Assembly (NCBI RefSeq): GCF_004027225.2
Contig: NC_044282.2
Span: 57,120,397 to 57,184,396, forward strand
Reading direction: 5' to 3'
Origin: Strigops habroptila
Taxonomy: Eukaryota > Chordata > Aves > Psittaciformes > Psittacidae
Length of the DNA: 64,000 nt
The translations under genes were made by a program, and so were the position numbers. Position 1 is the stretch's first letter. Each line of letters begins with the position of its first letter. This document shows positions 12,801 to 26,121 of the stretch, one piece after another. The notes beneath the pieces were generated by a model. That model searched no databases. It was not told the DNA's origin and was given only the letters and a program-made list of their open reading frames with translations.

Positions 12801-15800
12801 CACTGCTCTGTTGACGTACCCAGTCTAGATCATCTGTGGTGCCCTGAATCATGCCACAAATATTTTCAATCTCAAAAGAACACTGGTCCAAAAAAGTGTG
12901 AGTTGAAGCTGAAAAAAGTGCACACATGGTTACTTTAAAAGTAGTATTTCATTAAAATTTCTGCTCTAATTTTAGGGGGTTTTGTTTAAAGCAGTATAGA
13001 CATCCTGTCTAGAAGACAACCCACAGCAGAGGCAAGCCCAAAGACTCAAAGAGGACAGATCTGATTCCTGGAGGGATTCCCTGCATAAAGGTAACAAGAG
13101 TTGACCTCTTTGTGGAAAGTTAAACTCCCATGGGGCAGCTGAAACACAGTGACTGATGGTGGCTGTCTTTGTGCCTGCTTGCAAGCCTTGGAGAAACAAG
13201 TCACTTTGTGAACAGTGGTGGTAGTGTATTCAACCATTCCTCAGCTGGAGGTTATGGTTCTTCATGGCTCACTTGTCTGCTTGATGAATACGAGCACAGT
13301 TCTTCCACTTCGAGCAAAGTCCACTCGGTTACCTTGGACCAGTACAGCTGAGTTTGCCTACAAATTGATGCTTCTGTTGACAGATCATGGGGACAATAAC
13401 CTCTCACACTAACAATCACATGTATTGATAACATCTTCAACCAGCTTAGCAACCAACTAGACAGTGTCGGACTCTAGACTTAGCCAATCTCAGGTGCAAA
13501 ATAATCTATTAAAGACCAAACATCAGTAACAAAAGGGCAAAGTATAGTTGCATTCACGTCACAAAAACACAGTGAAGCTGCCCAAACATGAGTAGAACAC
13601 AAACACGTCTGAACCCCTAGGAGCAACGTGGAAGAAAAGATGTGAATGGATTGACTTTCATTGGCTAATTGAACTTTGACAAAAGTAATGAAAGTTAGCA
13701 GTGCCAAAGAGAGGGATAAGGAAGGAATAAACAGTTTGGGTCTCCACACCACAGGTCCTCTCCCATACCTCCTCACGAACATCCAAGAAGAGTTTTTGTG
13801 GGTTTAAAGACACAAGGGAGGTGAACTAGCCAGGCTCAAGTACCAATAAAGAAACAGTTTGCCATGGCTAAATCATGACTTACTGCAGTTATACATGCGA
13901 TTCAATCTTTCCAGGTCAATGGCACTGAAGTCTAGACGTTGTCCAATTATGTTATTGAATTCTGGTATCTTTGCTGTGATTGTGGGGATGCTTTCGTTTT
14001 TGTTAAATGAAAATGGTTGATAGTGCATCAGTGATTCGTAGTCATAGGGGGTGTTCAGATCAGTGATGAAGCCGTCATCGTACTTCTCAAAATTGTGCTC
14101 TGTGCCTGGTAAAAGAACAAAAAAATGCTTCATTTTTAGATAAATTGGAAAGGAAATGGCTTTAGCATGACCTCTTGGATATAGTTTTATGAAGCAGAAT
14201 TGATATACCCAAAAGCAGTTACTTTACAATGAAATATTCAAATTTAGCAAGATTTCTTTATGAAGTCATTTGGACAACAAAGCAGTGTCTTTAGATTGCA
14301 CTTCTGCACCTTTACATGTATCTTCAGTAAGTTCAAAATCAAATATCAATGTTCTGTAAAGAATGGGATATATAGGAGGTCAGATTATATGGTCTGATAG
14401 TAAGCATCCTGAAGAATTAAATGTAAGGATTAATGTGCTCCAATCTAGAGCCTGTGAATATTGATGCAAATGTTTCCCAGGATATTAGATCACATACGGA
14501 CAAGGAGAGGACCTGGAGCTTTCCAATCATTAAGGAGACAAGCATGACACTCCTGGCATAGCTCCAGGTTCTGTTCTTCTTTGAAGCAAAGAATACATTA
14601 GCAATGGTGGTGAAGGGGATGTTTTTTATCCTAGATTGACAATATTGCTATGATATTTCTATTGAAATGTCTTTTAGAAATATGTTTTTCATGGTTTCTT
14701 GGTGAAGTAATTTCTCCTTAGAAAAAGTTTTTCATTATGGAGGTGCCTGCTAGGACAAAGAAGCCATTTCACATACTTTGGTATGGAAGTATAGAGAGAC
14801 TTTCTCCAAGAAAAAGCAGCACATGACTGTACTGGTGGGTAATTACAGCTTCTCTGTGTAAAGACTGCCCTTCCCTTCTGCAAGTCCATTCTGGGTGCAA
14901 CGGTCTTCAGCCCAAGGTCTGAGATTGTATAAGAGCTTGAGATTGTTTTCTTACAGGTACTCGAATCACACCTTTTATCAAAAAGAGTGAGAATCTTGCT
15001 GATCAAGTGCTATCACTTTTAATAGCTGCGGAAAAAATCTTGGCAGAGCACAGGCTTGTGTAATGATCATTACCAGGCAAAGGGTAACTTCTATGTGTTT
15101 TTAAAAGAAATAGACTGTGCAGCAAGGCGGCGTTTTCATTAGGTTGTCCTGTGGGTTTTCTCTGAAGTCTATCAATCAGGCTTGTGGATTTTCCGTCAAC
15201 AGCAACATGAGTAGAGGATCTCTTCTTGCCAGCCAGCTATCTGCATTGCAGTTTATGAAAATACATTATGGCAAAAATGGCTACCATGCTGTTAAATCTG
15301 AGGTTGGTGATCACTAATGCAGGAACAGATGTGCACAGCCACGCAACAGAGAGTGCAATCATATCAGCCTTGTTTCCCTTTAGAGGAACAGGCGTCTTTC
15401 AAATGGCTGGAGCAGAAGTTTTCTGCTTAATGAGCTTGCCTAACTGGAAAATGAGATTTTATAGTAATGGATGGAAACCTATAGAATTGGCTGTACTGAT
15501 ACCAGGACAGCTCCAGGACTCCATTCAGAATAGGGTCACACTAAAGTACATAAGCTGTATTAGTTTTTTTAGAGTTCTAGATTTGTGGCTACTGAATACA
15601 CCACAGATAAACTGGGAGGACTCAATGATATATTTTTTTGGAGGGAAAAAAAATCATGGAGAACTGGCACTGTTTTGTAGAGCTTTTCCATACCTTTGTA
15701 CATCATGGAGCCCACAACAGTGCATTTTAAGTGCATTGCAAAACTTCTTACTTTGGAGGTAGTTAGTTACAGTGCACAGCAAAAAAGGGGTTCAAAAGTC

Positions 15801-18800
15801 AGAGTCTAGATACTATGAACATCATCATTATATTCATCACCATGACCCAAGATAAGATTAAGTTAGTAATAAGCTGAATTGGTTTTAGTGCTGATCCTAA
15901 CAATAAAAATAATGACCTGCAAAATCAATATCTGCATTCTATCTACTGCTTAGCCACTCCAAAAGACATTACAGATTACAGGGTAGAGGCAAGTAGTAAT
16001 GCACAAGACCATTCAACTTGGAACAATTCAAAATATCAGATACTGCTCTTAGATGTCATCAGAAACTGCTCATACCAGCAGTTCTTATCTATCCAAAAGA
16101 GAAGACAGCATTCCCTGAATCTTGTTCCTTTCTGATAACCATTTTTCATGTAGTTTTCACTTATTTACAAGGATGGTGAGTACCTAACCCTGAAGACTGA
16201 AATGATGAGTTTGTCCACGCAGAGCATGAGCAATGGCAGGGCATCTTTGCTGCACTGGTGCCATCACTGGCATCACAAAGCACCACCACTGGGAACAAGA
16301 GTTTACAGTTGGTGTCTTTGCCAGCATGCCTTTCAGATTTTGCTACAGACTCCCATTCACTCTTCTTCAAATAAGTGATTGTTAAGTTGTAGAGAACCGG
16401 ATCTCCCAGGAGACAGCAGGACAAAGTGCCTAGGGACCAGGGGAACTGTGGAGACTCTGCTGAAACTCATAAAGCCACTGAATCTGATGATACTAAACCT
16501 GAAAGCAAGAACCTGCAGAGACACACTGAGCAGGATAGAGCCCTGGTTTATGTGTCCCATCTGATCTAATAATTTTGAGACTTCTCCATGTTCAAAGTTA
16601 ATCTTTCCAGTTTCAGGAAAGCCTGAATCTCTAAGTATAAAAACCTTCCAGATTTTGAGAGGACGTTTGATTAAAGAAGAGCCACCTCAAAGCTCACCAT
16701 CCCAGTAAGTTTACAATTTACATTACATGGCAAGACAAAACAGACTCATCAGGAGGGGAAGCGATTTGTTCAAAATCAGAGAACAGATCAGTCCTGGAGC
16801 CAGGAAGGACTCTGACTTCCAAGCAGAGCTTCTCTCTTCTGGCCTTAGACAGTCTCTGGTCAAACACCAGAGAAATTGTAGCAAAATCCTGCTACATCTA
16901 CAGATTGATTTACAATGGTCTCAGGTGTGGTCCAGCGTTTCCAAAATCACACCTTTAAGAAAGTCTTAAAATCTAGGTGGGAAAATAAGATATTGACGAA
17001 TCTGGACTTGGCAAAATCTGACTTGTAGGTCAAAACCCACCTTCAATAATTTCATCCCACCAGATCGTCACGTAGTCATCACGGTCTGTCCTCGACTGCT
17101 CATGGTAAAATCCTAAAGCATGCAGGACCTCATGTTCCACAACTGCTCTGTGGTCACACCCTGCCCCAATAGACAGGCTCTGTCCAGTCTGCTGGTCCCC
17201 AACCATGGACCAACACCTGAGAAAGAGAGAGATCTTATTGTCTGTTAAGTAGAGTTTTCTTTACTCTAAAAGTTCTCAGTCTGCTCATTGGATTTGAAGT
17301 AATATCCCAAAGGTTTAAATATAAAAGAAGTTACATAAATTATGATTTAGATGCTGACCTTGAGACTTTACAGATACTCTACTCTGAAAGCAGACTAAAC
17401 CCCCAAAACATACTCATTATCACTTGCATGAGGCTAGCATCTTGCTTACCCTCTATGTTAGACAAGCACAGCCCTGATTTTTGAGATCTCCAGAAGTTTA
17501 GTCTTGTATCGGCTGCCATTTTTCCAAGAAACATGTCAAGAAACAGCAAACTTGTCAAAAAGACTGAGTTTTTTTCACAATCACTTGGTCTACAGAAAAG
17601 ATCTAGGAGGATTTAGATGAGATCTTAGGAAGAATTTTTTCTCTGTGAGGGTGGTGAGACACTGGCACAGGTTGCCCAGAGAAGCTGTGGCTGCCCCGTC
17701 CCTGGCAGTGTTCAAGGCCAGGTTGGATGGGGCTTGGAGCAACCTAGTCTAGTGGAAGATGTCCATGGTCATAGATGATCTTTAAGGTCCTTTCCAACCC
17801 AAACCATTCTATGATTCTATGATTCTATGATTCTATGATTCTATGATTTAGAATAGCAGCCTTTGGTCCTTTTTAACAGCAACTATACAATGCATTGGCC
17901 ATAGGTGTGAAATTACATACTTCTATGAGGTCTCAGCCCCATATCTGTGACTCAGCAGAAGCTAATCGTGACTGAGGAGGAAAGGAGCTCCTCAGACAAT
18001 TCACTGGGAACTTTTTAGGGTTGCCTAAGGGTGATATGAGAAGCAAGTGTTAAAGAGCATCTGCTTGGACTGTTAGCTTTATCTGCACATCACAAAACAG
18101 TGTCAGGTTGAGTTTGCTGAAGGAACTCTGAACATGTTAATGTGGGTACTGAAAACAAAGAGCTTGTGCATATGATCTCTTGAATAGTGGCTACCAGGTT
18201 GTTTCTAGTACCAGGCTCTTCAGCACCAACTTGTAAAAAATCATGGTGCTTGTAGTCTTGTAAGAGAAGTGTCATAGGACATATTACCCAAGAGTGAGCT
18301 GAGGGCAGAAATATGAGTGCTTATAGGCCATTATGAAGTTCTGGGAGAACAAGAAATATTCACAGCTGATGTACTGAGAAGATTTTTGTGCTTTTCTAGA
18401 TGTTCTTTCAAAACACTTCCAGATGGAGGAAATAAAATCTTTCCAGTTCCTGAAAATATGAATCTCTGAGTATAAAACAAGAGCAATAATACAATAAACT
18501 GGTTTTCCACAGCTTTTTTTTTAACTGTCTTCTAAAGATTTCAAAACCTAAATTTTGGTTATTCACATCCTTGATAAGTTAAAAGAATGTACATGAGGGT
18601 CATTTCACCCACCACTGAAATGGAAAACAACCCTAGGTAGGAAAGTGGCAGCAGTTAATGAAAAACCTGCGATATTGGGATTCACCTCATCAAAGAATAA
18701 CCATCCAAACATCCAATACCCATTCCAAGTTCATCATCTAAATATTCTCTGCAGTCAGCAGAGGGAGGCAGCTGCTTGCAAGCTTTGTGCCTAAGAAGGT

Positions 18801-20846
18801 AAGATGGGTTGCTTTCTTGGTGGCCTTTTTCTCTGCTGACAACAAACTTAGATTAAACTTGTAGATTGCTGAAGTCATATGGAATTAATTCCCAGCTGAT
18901 TCTACACAGAAAAACTAAACAGAAATTGGTATAACCCTTACCCGCTCTCTTTTGTAAAGAATACAAAGGTGCTCTCTCCTTCATAAGGCTTAAAATCAAC
19001 GCAAGACTTAAGACGGAACATTTCAAACGCCTGGAGAATTACTCCTTTGGCATTCAGATCTGCAAAACATGCATCAGGAAAGTATCTTTAATACACACTG
19101 CAGATCATTCATTCTGGAGAGGTAAAATATGCACATAGATATACATGTGGGACCAAAAGAAAGATGATTGAAAAGAAAAATGGAAAAGAAAAATGATTGA
19201 ATTTGATTAAATTATGTTTTGTTATGATAGCTGTAGAAGGAAAAAAATGGTTTTGATATAAAGGAGCCATCTAGTTATTGGTGAATTTTAATGTGAGAGA
19301 ACCAGTTCTGAAAAAGACACTTTTTTTTAATCACAGTGACTCCAGTGTAAATAAGGATGGGAGCTAAAATCTGAATAAAGTATTTGCATTACCTAGGTTA
19401 TCAGCCAGAATATAGGGAATGGGGAACTTCCATCTGTAGCTCTCATTTCTTAGGGCATTTATCGGTTTTATCTGAAAAGGGAATTAACAACTGATGATGC
19501 ATCTATGGTGGGGATATAGGCTGATTTGTATCAAAAAATACTATTAGGATAAGTGATAAAGTTTTTAATTACTTACAGAGAGCATGATATCACCCTGAAA
19601 GAGGTCCAGTCCAGCAGCTGAAAAGTAATTTAATGAAAGATAATGTAAATGAAATATCAAATATCAACTGTATTTCACCTCATAAATCATATTGAGCTTA
19701 CTTATACAAGATAAATGTCCTTGGGCATTTAGAGAAAATAAAAAAGGACCAGCCTCTTCACACTGAAATATAGGGACAGGACTAAAAGTAACAGTAGTTT
19801 CTACTCAATATTTACTACTCAGCAATGGCTGAATTTTTGGTGGCAGAAATCTGGTGGGAACCATCTTCCATGTCTAGTTTGATAACCTCTTGCTTGCTAT
19901 CAGGCAGTGGCAGCAATCATACCGTGAAACAGTGCTCTAGAGAATATAGTAATATCGAGTAATGCATCAGGAAGAATATTATACAGTGCAAAATCATCAA
20001 AGGATATATGGAAATTTGCATTACAAGAAATAAAAAAATAGAGGAAGACAGTACAGTGTTGTCCTGTTGTTAAATCACAAGTGTGTTGTGTCTTTTCCAT
20101 TTGATTTCTTTACCACTTATTCAGAAGCTCAATAAACATATAAGCTCTTTTCGTGAGCTTTGTGAAATTTATATATAATTATACAGGAAAAAAACCACAG
20201 AAATGGGGGGAAAATGCTAGTGGGACTCCAGAGCCTTTCCAATTGATACAGCATGATACTGCCTTACATCGTGGATTCTGTCCATACTTCAGAAATGAAA
20301 GACATCTGCATTCCATGTTTACATAGGGTTACAGTTGTAGGATAGATTCATATGTTAAACCCAGAGGAAGATAATTCAGAGTGCACTTAATTATATTTCT
20401 CTCGTTACTATGAACCACCTGACCATCAGTCACCCCTGTCTTTTTTACCACACTGAAAAATTCAGCATTTTGCTCACAATTTTTCAGGCCTTACAAGAAT
20501 TTAGACATGAACTCACCTAAGTTTATGTCTGGAATGTCTTTGATTGTCTCACCAGCATCAATATCTGTTGCTGCAAGACAGACAAAACATTACGTGTTCA
20601 GATGTGGTGGCAGACAGCAAGCAGACGAAAATGCTTCGAAACTCAAAACAGCTCACAGATCACTTACCAGCTTCACTGGAGAGCTGCCTGATCTGAAAGA
20701 GAATAAAATACAACCATTATAAGGTATGAGATGTCTGTGGACTGAATGGAGCCTGTAGAAATCAGGTTTCTACTTACAGAGGCTGGAGTAGCATAAACAA
20801 AGCATAATAGAAGCACTAGGCAGAGTGGGAAGATGTTGGAGCCCAT
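6830..20846 (-). CDS. MEP1A: meprin A subunit alpha (astacin-family metalloprotease), complete, 14 coding exons
   Basis: Zinc endopeptidase of gut and kidney brush border that cleaves peptides, matrix and mucosal proteins. Coding exons, in transcript order: 20778-20846, 20668-20692, 20517-20570, 19577-19617, 19393-19471, 18942-19059, 17041-17216, 13884-14105, 12759-12908, 10842-11057, 9479-9937, 8112-8285, 7340-7547, 6830-6977. All have GT/AG borders and agreeing phases, giving 2139 nt and 712 residues (human about 746). Signal peptide [19 protein letters not shown]; propeptide to about residue 67; astacin domain with zinc site [12 protein letters not shown] (His157, Glu158, His161, His167) and Met-turn SLMHY (Met214, Tyr216); MAM about 271-433; MATH about 437-594; inserted segment with furin motif RQKR (621-624), the mark of alpha rather than beta; EGF about 641-678; one transmembrane helix about 684-706 and a very short tail. 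Oddity: the residue before Asn68, arginine at the human activation site, is isoleucine here. Introns contain CR1 pieces at 11734-11917 and 17607-17849. Confidence 0.97.
11734..11917 (-). mobile_element. CR1 LINE 3' end in a MEP1A intron
   Basis: Plus-strand text begins with the reverse complement of the CR1 3' tail (TAGAATCATGGAATGGTTTG) and runs through the cysteine-free coding end (GTTGCTCCAAGCC, AACACTGCCAGGG). Inserted antisense to the window, so in the same sense as MEP1A, between its exons 9 and 10. Confidence 0.9.
17607..17849 (+). mobile_element. CR1 LINE 3' end with octamer tail in a MEP1A intron
   Basis: Carries the CR1 3' coding end and UTR, then five copies of the ATTCTATG-type tail at about 17806-17847, the characteristic non-poly(A) CR1 terminus. 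It lies antisense to MEP1A in the intron between exons 6 and 7, close to the catalytic exon. Confidence 0.93.
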
Positions 20847-20887
20847 TTTTGCAATGGAAAAAGAAGCTGGTCCCTCTCATCTCTTGC

Positions 20888-20896
20888 AATATATAA
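20888..20896 (-). promoter_or_regulatory. MEP1A: TATA-like box of MEP1A
   Basis: On the minus strand TTATATATT lies 42 bp upstream of the MEP1A start codon, the right distance for a very short 5' leader. A second AT-rich group (TTATAAAGG, TTTTATAATAATG) lies some 60-90 bp further upstream; such TTTAT motifs can bind intestinal CDX factors, but that is only a suggestion. Confidence 0.4.
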
Positions 20897-23800
20897 GGCA
20901 TGCTGCTGAGCTTTCCACAGAACATCAGCCAACCAGCTTTAAACTTTCCACCTTTATAACATTATTATAAAATCAAGATTTTCTTTGCAAATGGCACGTG
21001 ATGGCATTGCTGTTATCGATTCCCGAAGTCCACTTTGGAGGAATATTACAGAGAGGAATGTGATAAGTTCATGTCTTCAGTGCGCTTGGCGAAAGGCTTA
21101 CCCAGACTTTGTGCACAATCTCAATCTGGTCCAAAGTTGCTGACCCCTTCCACCGTGCTTGTTATTTGCCAGCATTATGATCTCAACTACACAGGAGGAA
21201 AGCCAAATGCTTAAGCAGAATTATTGTGGGTTTATAGCACTCCAATGACATTAGAATTTGGCCTAGTGCTGTTTTCAATTAATAATTAACATCACATTGT
21301 AAAGATTAGAGATAAAAAAGGGATGATTATGAATGCCCTGACAGTGTTTTCCCATAGCTGATCCCATCCCGGGACTGATGCCCCAGCGCACAACATGCCA
21401 CTCTTTGCCTCCGCGGGTGGTTACAAATATCAATAGATCCTTGTCCTTCCAGACTGATTCTTCTTTCTTTTCTGGTGGGCTTCAGAGATGACAAACTCTT
21501 GTCCTGCACTTTGTTGTCTTATTTCTCAGGAAGTGGGTTAGTGAGGGCATATGGGCTAACTGAGCAAAAGCTCCAGACAGCTCTAGATCTTCCACAGGTC
21601 CTGCATCGTACCTGTTATCCCCTTGCAAATGTCCCATGTTCCACAGAGTGTCTCAATGCCTGAAATTTAGTCAACTGAATCCTGTTTCCTCATTTCACAT
21701 CTGAAATTACAAGTGATGAAGGTGAAGATGTCCACCTCTATGTTCAGCAATTAAGTAGGAAAAGGTTTGTGCCACAGACAGAACCACCCACAGCACAACA
21801 GAGAGAGCTTGAGTAGGAAGACAAGAAAAAGTGCTGTGGAGGTGCCTCACATGCTGCTTCCATTACCACCAAAAGAGAAGCATGTCTCAAGATAAATCAT
21901 GTAAAGGCTGTTTTCACAGGTGAGCAAAGAGAGTCAAAACACAGCATAAAGGCCATGATTTGCAGATATGTAGCAATGGACATGAGAAAGGAACAAAAAA
22001 AAACTGAAGCAAAATCAGAGCAGTCTTAAAACATTTGGGTGTTAGTCCCCTTAACTTAAAAATTACCCAAGAAACTAAAGAGGGTGTCTATAAATAAGAC
22101 ATTCTGTAGGCATATATTTGAGTTTGTAGAGGACTATGGTTATGCAGCCATCTCATGGGAAGAAGGGGAAAGTGGAAGAGCAGAGAGCTACAGGCATGCA
22201 TGGCAGGGGATCCTGGGGTTACTGAGCTGGAATAGGGTAGAGGGCCTGGGTCCGAGGTGATGCGAAGCAGGGCTGGGAGGTGACGGGAAAGGGTGGAAAG
22301 GCTTGTGGAGAAGTAGGAGGCATGGAGCAGACCCTCAGTGGTTGGACAGAAACAACTTCCCACCTTTGTCATAGGGCAATGTAACACTGCCCCTGGTATC
22401 AAAATGAATATTCAGATGCAGAAACTAGAGCCTTATAAATATGACCATATTCAATTTAATATCTAGAAATTAAGCTGAACCTCTTTATAACTGGAGACTA
22501 AATGCAGTCTCCTAACCAGTCACTGAAAATCTTAACTACAATTTCACCCAGCAGCTGCAAATGTTCTGGAGACCACTGGCACCCATTTGACGCCATTGAA
22601 TTTCCCGCGGTGAATTACTCCTGGTACAAAGCACTGTTCAGGGAAAGCACAAAGAGCCTTCAGCTGCTTTTTTTATTGCTGAAGGGGACTTGGAAGTACT
22701 GCCAAATGCCCTACACAACCTGCAGAAAAGCTGGGCCATTCTGTACGCCAGAAATGTAGACTGCTGTTTGCATTTTACTAGGCAGCACACGTTCCTGGTT
22801 AAGCATTCATGGGAAGCAGCTTTCCCATCTTGCAGTTCTTGCCATTTCAAAAGTTTCTCCATTCTCTGCTGCAATGAAAACAAGAACTTTGCACTTTTTT
22901 TCTGATGAAAAGCAATGGAGAAATCCTCCTGTTGGAGAGTTCACAGCCTGGCGTTTACAGCCCTCGGTCATGAGGATTGAGTCTGGATTGTCACAGTGTA
23001 CCCTCAACTGTCCTCTCCTACCTGAGACCGGTGCTCTGTCCCCCGTATGAGGGTCAGGGGTTTAATGATTATTTACTTATACAAAGTGTTTCCACCTTGC
23101 AGGCACTGACATTTTCCAAAGGAAATTTACTTCAGAAGGGCGACAGGATTCATCTCACCCACGATTAGTCAGCAGTGATGGATTATTTTGCAGCCAGTGG
23201 AGATTAGACTGTCAAAAGAGCAGTATCTCCTGAATCTCATCTTGTGCCCTGAAAACCATACTGGAATTTGGTTTAGATTCCAAAGGGAATGCTGGCCAAT
23301 TTCTAGCGATGTTCTTTGTCAGCTGAAGAGCATCCTGTGACCTTTCTGCTTGGATGGTGATTGTCCGATGCCCTGCACCTTTGCTAATCTGGGAACAGTC
23401 TTAAGGAAATCGCCTCTGAGCCAAACTCTGTTCTCATGGGCACTAACTCTGGAGTTCCTCAAGAGAAGCAAACGAAGATTAGATTTACTCTGGACACTTG
23501 AGCAAACTTTCATAAGACAAACCGCACCAATTCTGTATCTCATCAAGGTCTGGCAGCAGTTCAGATATAAAAGCACACTTTCACTTACATAAGGAGGACA
23601 TGGACCTGTTGGAGCAAGTCCAGAGGAGGCCACAAAGATGCTCAGAGGGCTGGAGTTCCTCTGCTATGGAGACAGGATGAGACAGCTGAGCTTGTTCAGC
23701 CTAGAGAAGAGAAGGCTCCAGGGACATCTTAGAGCAGCTTCCAGCACCTAAAGGGGCTGACAAGAAAGCTGAAGAGGGATTTTTTACAAGGGCTTGTAGT

Positions 23801-26082
23801 GACAGGACAGGGGGGAATGGCTTTAAAGTGACAGAGAAGAGATTTAGGTTAGACATTAGGAAGAAATTCTTTATGATGAGAGTGGCGAGGCCTTGGCACA
23901 GGTTGCCCAGAGAAGCTGTGGTTGCCCCATCCCTGGCAGTGTTCAAGGCCAGGCTGGACAAGGCTTGGAGCAACCTGCTCTAGTGGAAGGTGTCCCTGCC
24001 TGTGGCAGAGGGGTTGGAACTAGATGGTCTTTAAGGTCCCTTCCAAACTATTTTATGATTCTGTGATTCTATGATTCTATAATCTGTATATTCCAATTTT
24101 AAATCAGATTCTTGAAGAAGACTGAGCAAATACATCAGTTTCACCTAATTGCCTCAACATATCCCCTCTATATAGGAAGCATCTCTCCTGAGACCAAGGA
24201 TATTTTCAAACTGCATCACACTGGGGATTTCCAAATACCCTGTTGCTGCACCTATGGGTTTGCACTTTTCTGTCTGTCTGGGAGCCAGCCGATACAAATA
24301 GAAGAGACCATGTGGAGAATGATGACTGAACTGCTGCCTGATGCCACTCAGCTAAGTGCCAGTGCTTGGATGTGTTCCCATAAGCATTGCTGGCCTTTTG
24401 CAGTAAGTTCCCCTACAAATACCCAATAAAGCTGCTTGTTTTCCAGAACTGCTGATGCATTTGCTCTCAGAAAACTTCTGAAGGCTGACTACTTATGTTT
24501 TAAACATTTTTTCTTCCCCCTCCTTGAAGCTGAGCAGTTATATATCCATCACCAGCCGCGAGAGGCAGGAAGCCACTGTCAGCTCCCCAACCACATGCTC
24601 CATCACACATCCAGAGCCTTTACATTGTCAGCAAACCACACACCCTGCAAACTGCCAGCAAACTGCCCATCAAACCACAGCCAAATGGACTTGTTCCTCT
24701 AGAAACAAGAAAGTGCCAATGACGGGACCTAAACAACCCTCCTGTTCATTTTGCTCCCTGCTCAGAGGGTCTTTCAAGTGCTGGTTTTTGCACTGTGCCT
24801 TTCACTGGGCACACATCTGACCTCCCAAACCCCACATGTGAGAACAGGAGCACTCCCTCGCCCTGTCTGCTATTCACCTGCTCTCCTCCTGCAGACTTGG
24901 TATAACCCCAGGATCTCTGAACTGCAACCAAAGGCAGCACTGGCAGCAAACAGGATCTGTTACTCCCAAAAGCCATCTCTCACTCGTTCCTCCCTGGAAA
25001 TGGCTTCGTTTTCTATTCAGTATTGTTTAACCCTCCTGCACCATGAGACACTTTTGTGACTTGTGTATTAGGAAGCAGATGTGCCCAGCTGTGATCATCA
25101 CTTGAGCAGCTAGGCTCATGCCTGTGACTTTCAAAAGAAACTTTCTTGCTTGAGGATTTTTGGACTGTATACGCAATGCTCCTCTGCAGTGTTTAATTTT
25201 CTCCTCATTGCCTCTGAAAGCAAGAGACCCTACTTCATTCTTGTGTCCTGGCAATAAAAATACTACAGAACTCAGTACAATCATATTTGATCAATACATG
25301 TTTAAATCAGTGCAGTTGGAGCCAAAGGACTCCACTCAATGCTCTCCTCCGAAAAGGGGAGATCACAGAAGGTTTGCTTCTCATATAATCCTTCAGACTC
25401 CCTCTGTGGTGCAGCTTGAACAAACTTCGAATTACCAGCAGCTACACACTCCTGATATGGCTCTGCATTATACTGCAACCCCTCCCTTGAAAAAGTATTC
25501 TGAGGGTGGTTTCCTTTTGCTCCGTGACATATTGCTGAAGCTCAGCTTCCTATTTTGATGACCTTGGATTGGTTTCAATGTCAGAATTTGTCTACAAACG
25601 AAATTTGTGTCTTGTGATATTTGCTTATGCATGTCCTTCTGTGGGGATGTCTCAAGTGGACTCGAGTGTACAAAGGGAAAGCGTCATTTGACTTCAAACA
25701 AAAACAAGAAAAGCACTCAAAATTCTGTAATGTAAGCATAAAAGGAGGAGAGTCTCACATGAGCAAATTCTATGGAGTTTCACGAAAGTCAGTTATGGCA
25801 ATCTGGTGGAGGTCTGTTCATTTTAACGGAGCTACACCAATTTACAGCAGCTAAGTCTTGAACTGTCATTTCTTAATGAGATATTACAATGTAAGGAGAA
25901 GATTTAAAGAAGAGTTAATCATTTCAAATTAATATTATTAGCCTTTCAATCTAATTCAAGAAAGTTATGTTTAGCATCAGGTGTACAGTGATTACCATTA
26001 TTAGAAGAATATTTCTAATGACTTCTCTATCTCTGTATATCTACATTCTCACATCTCACAAAACCATGGTAAAGTTTAATGA
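20897..26082. other. spacer between MEP1A and its broken tandem copy
   Basis: No coding exon found. I looked here for the missing downstream exons (second MAM exon, MATH, EGF, transmembrane) of the second meprin copy and saw none. The only recognisable element is the CR1 piece at 23591-24081; the rest is unique sequence with chance ORFs. Confidence 0.5.
23591..24081 (+). mobile_element. CR1 LINE 3' end, about 490 bp
   Basis: One of the two longest CR1 copies in the window. It starts in the AGGACATGGACCTGTTGGAG block, passes through 'GTGACAGGACAGGGGGGAAT' and ends in ATTCTATG-type repeats. 5'-truncated, as most CR1 copies are. Confidence 0.94.
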
Positions 26083-26121
26083 CTATCTAAAATGACACTT
26101 GTTATTGGCAAAGCTTCCTAC

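Noticed and set aside
15268-15762. 164-codon plus-strand frame inside a MEP1A intron
   Set aside because: No familiar domain, no splice or promoter support, antisense to the host gene; treated as chance.
17806-17847. Regular short repeats resembling a CRISPR-like or satellite array
   Set aside because: They are the ATTCTATG octamer tail of a CR1 element, with no spacers.
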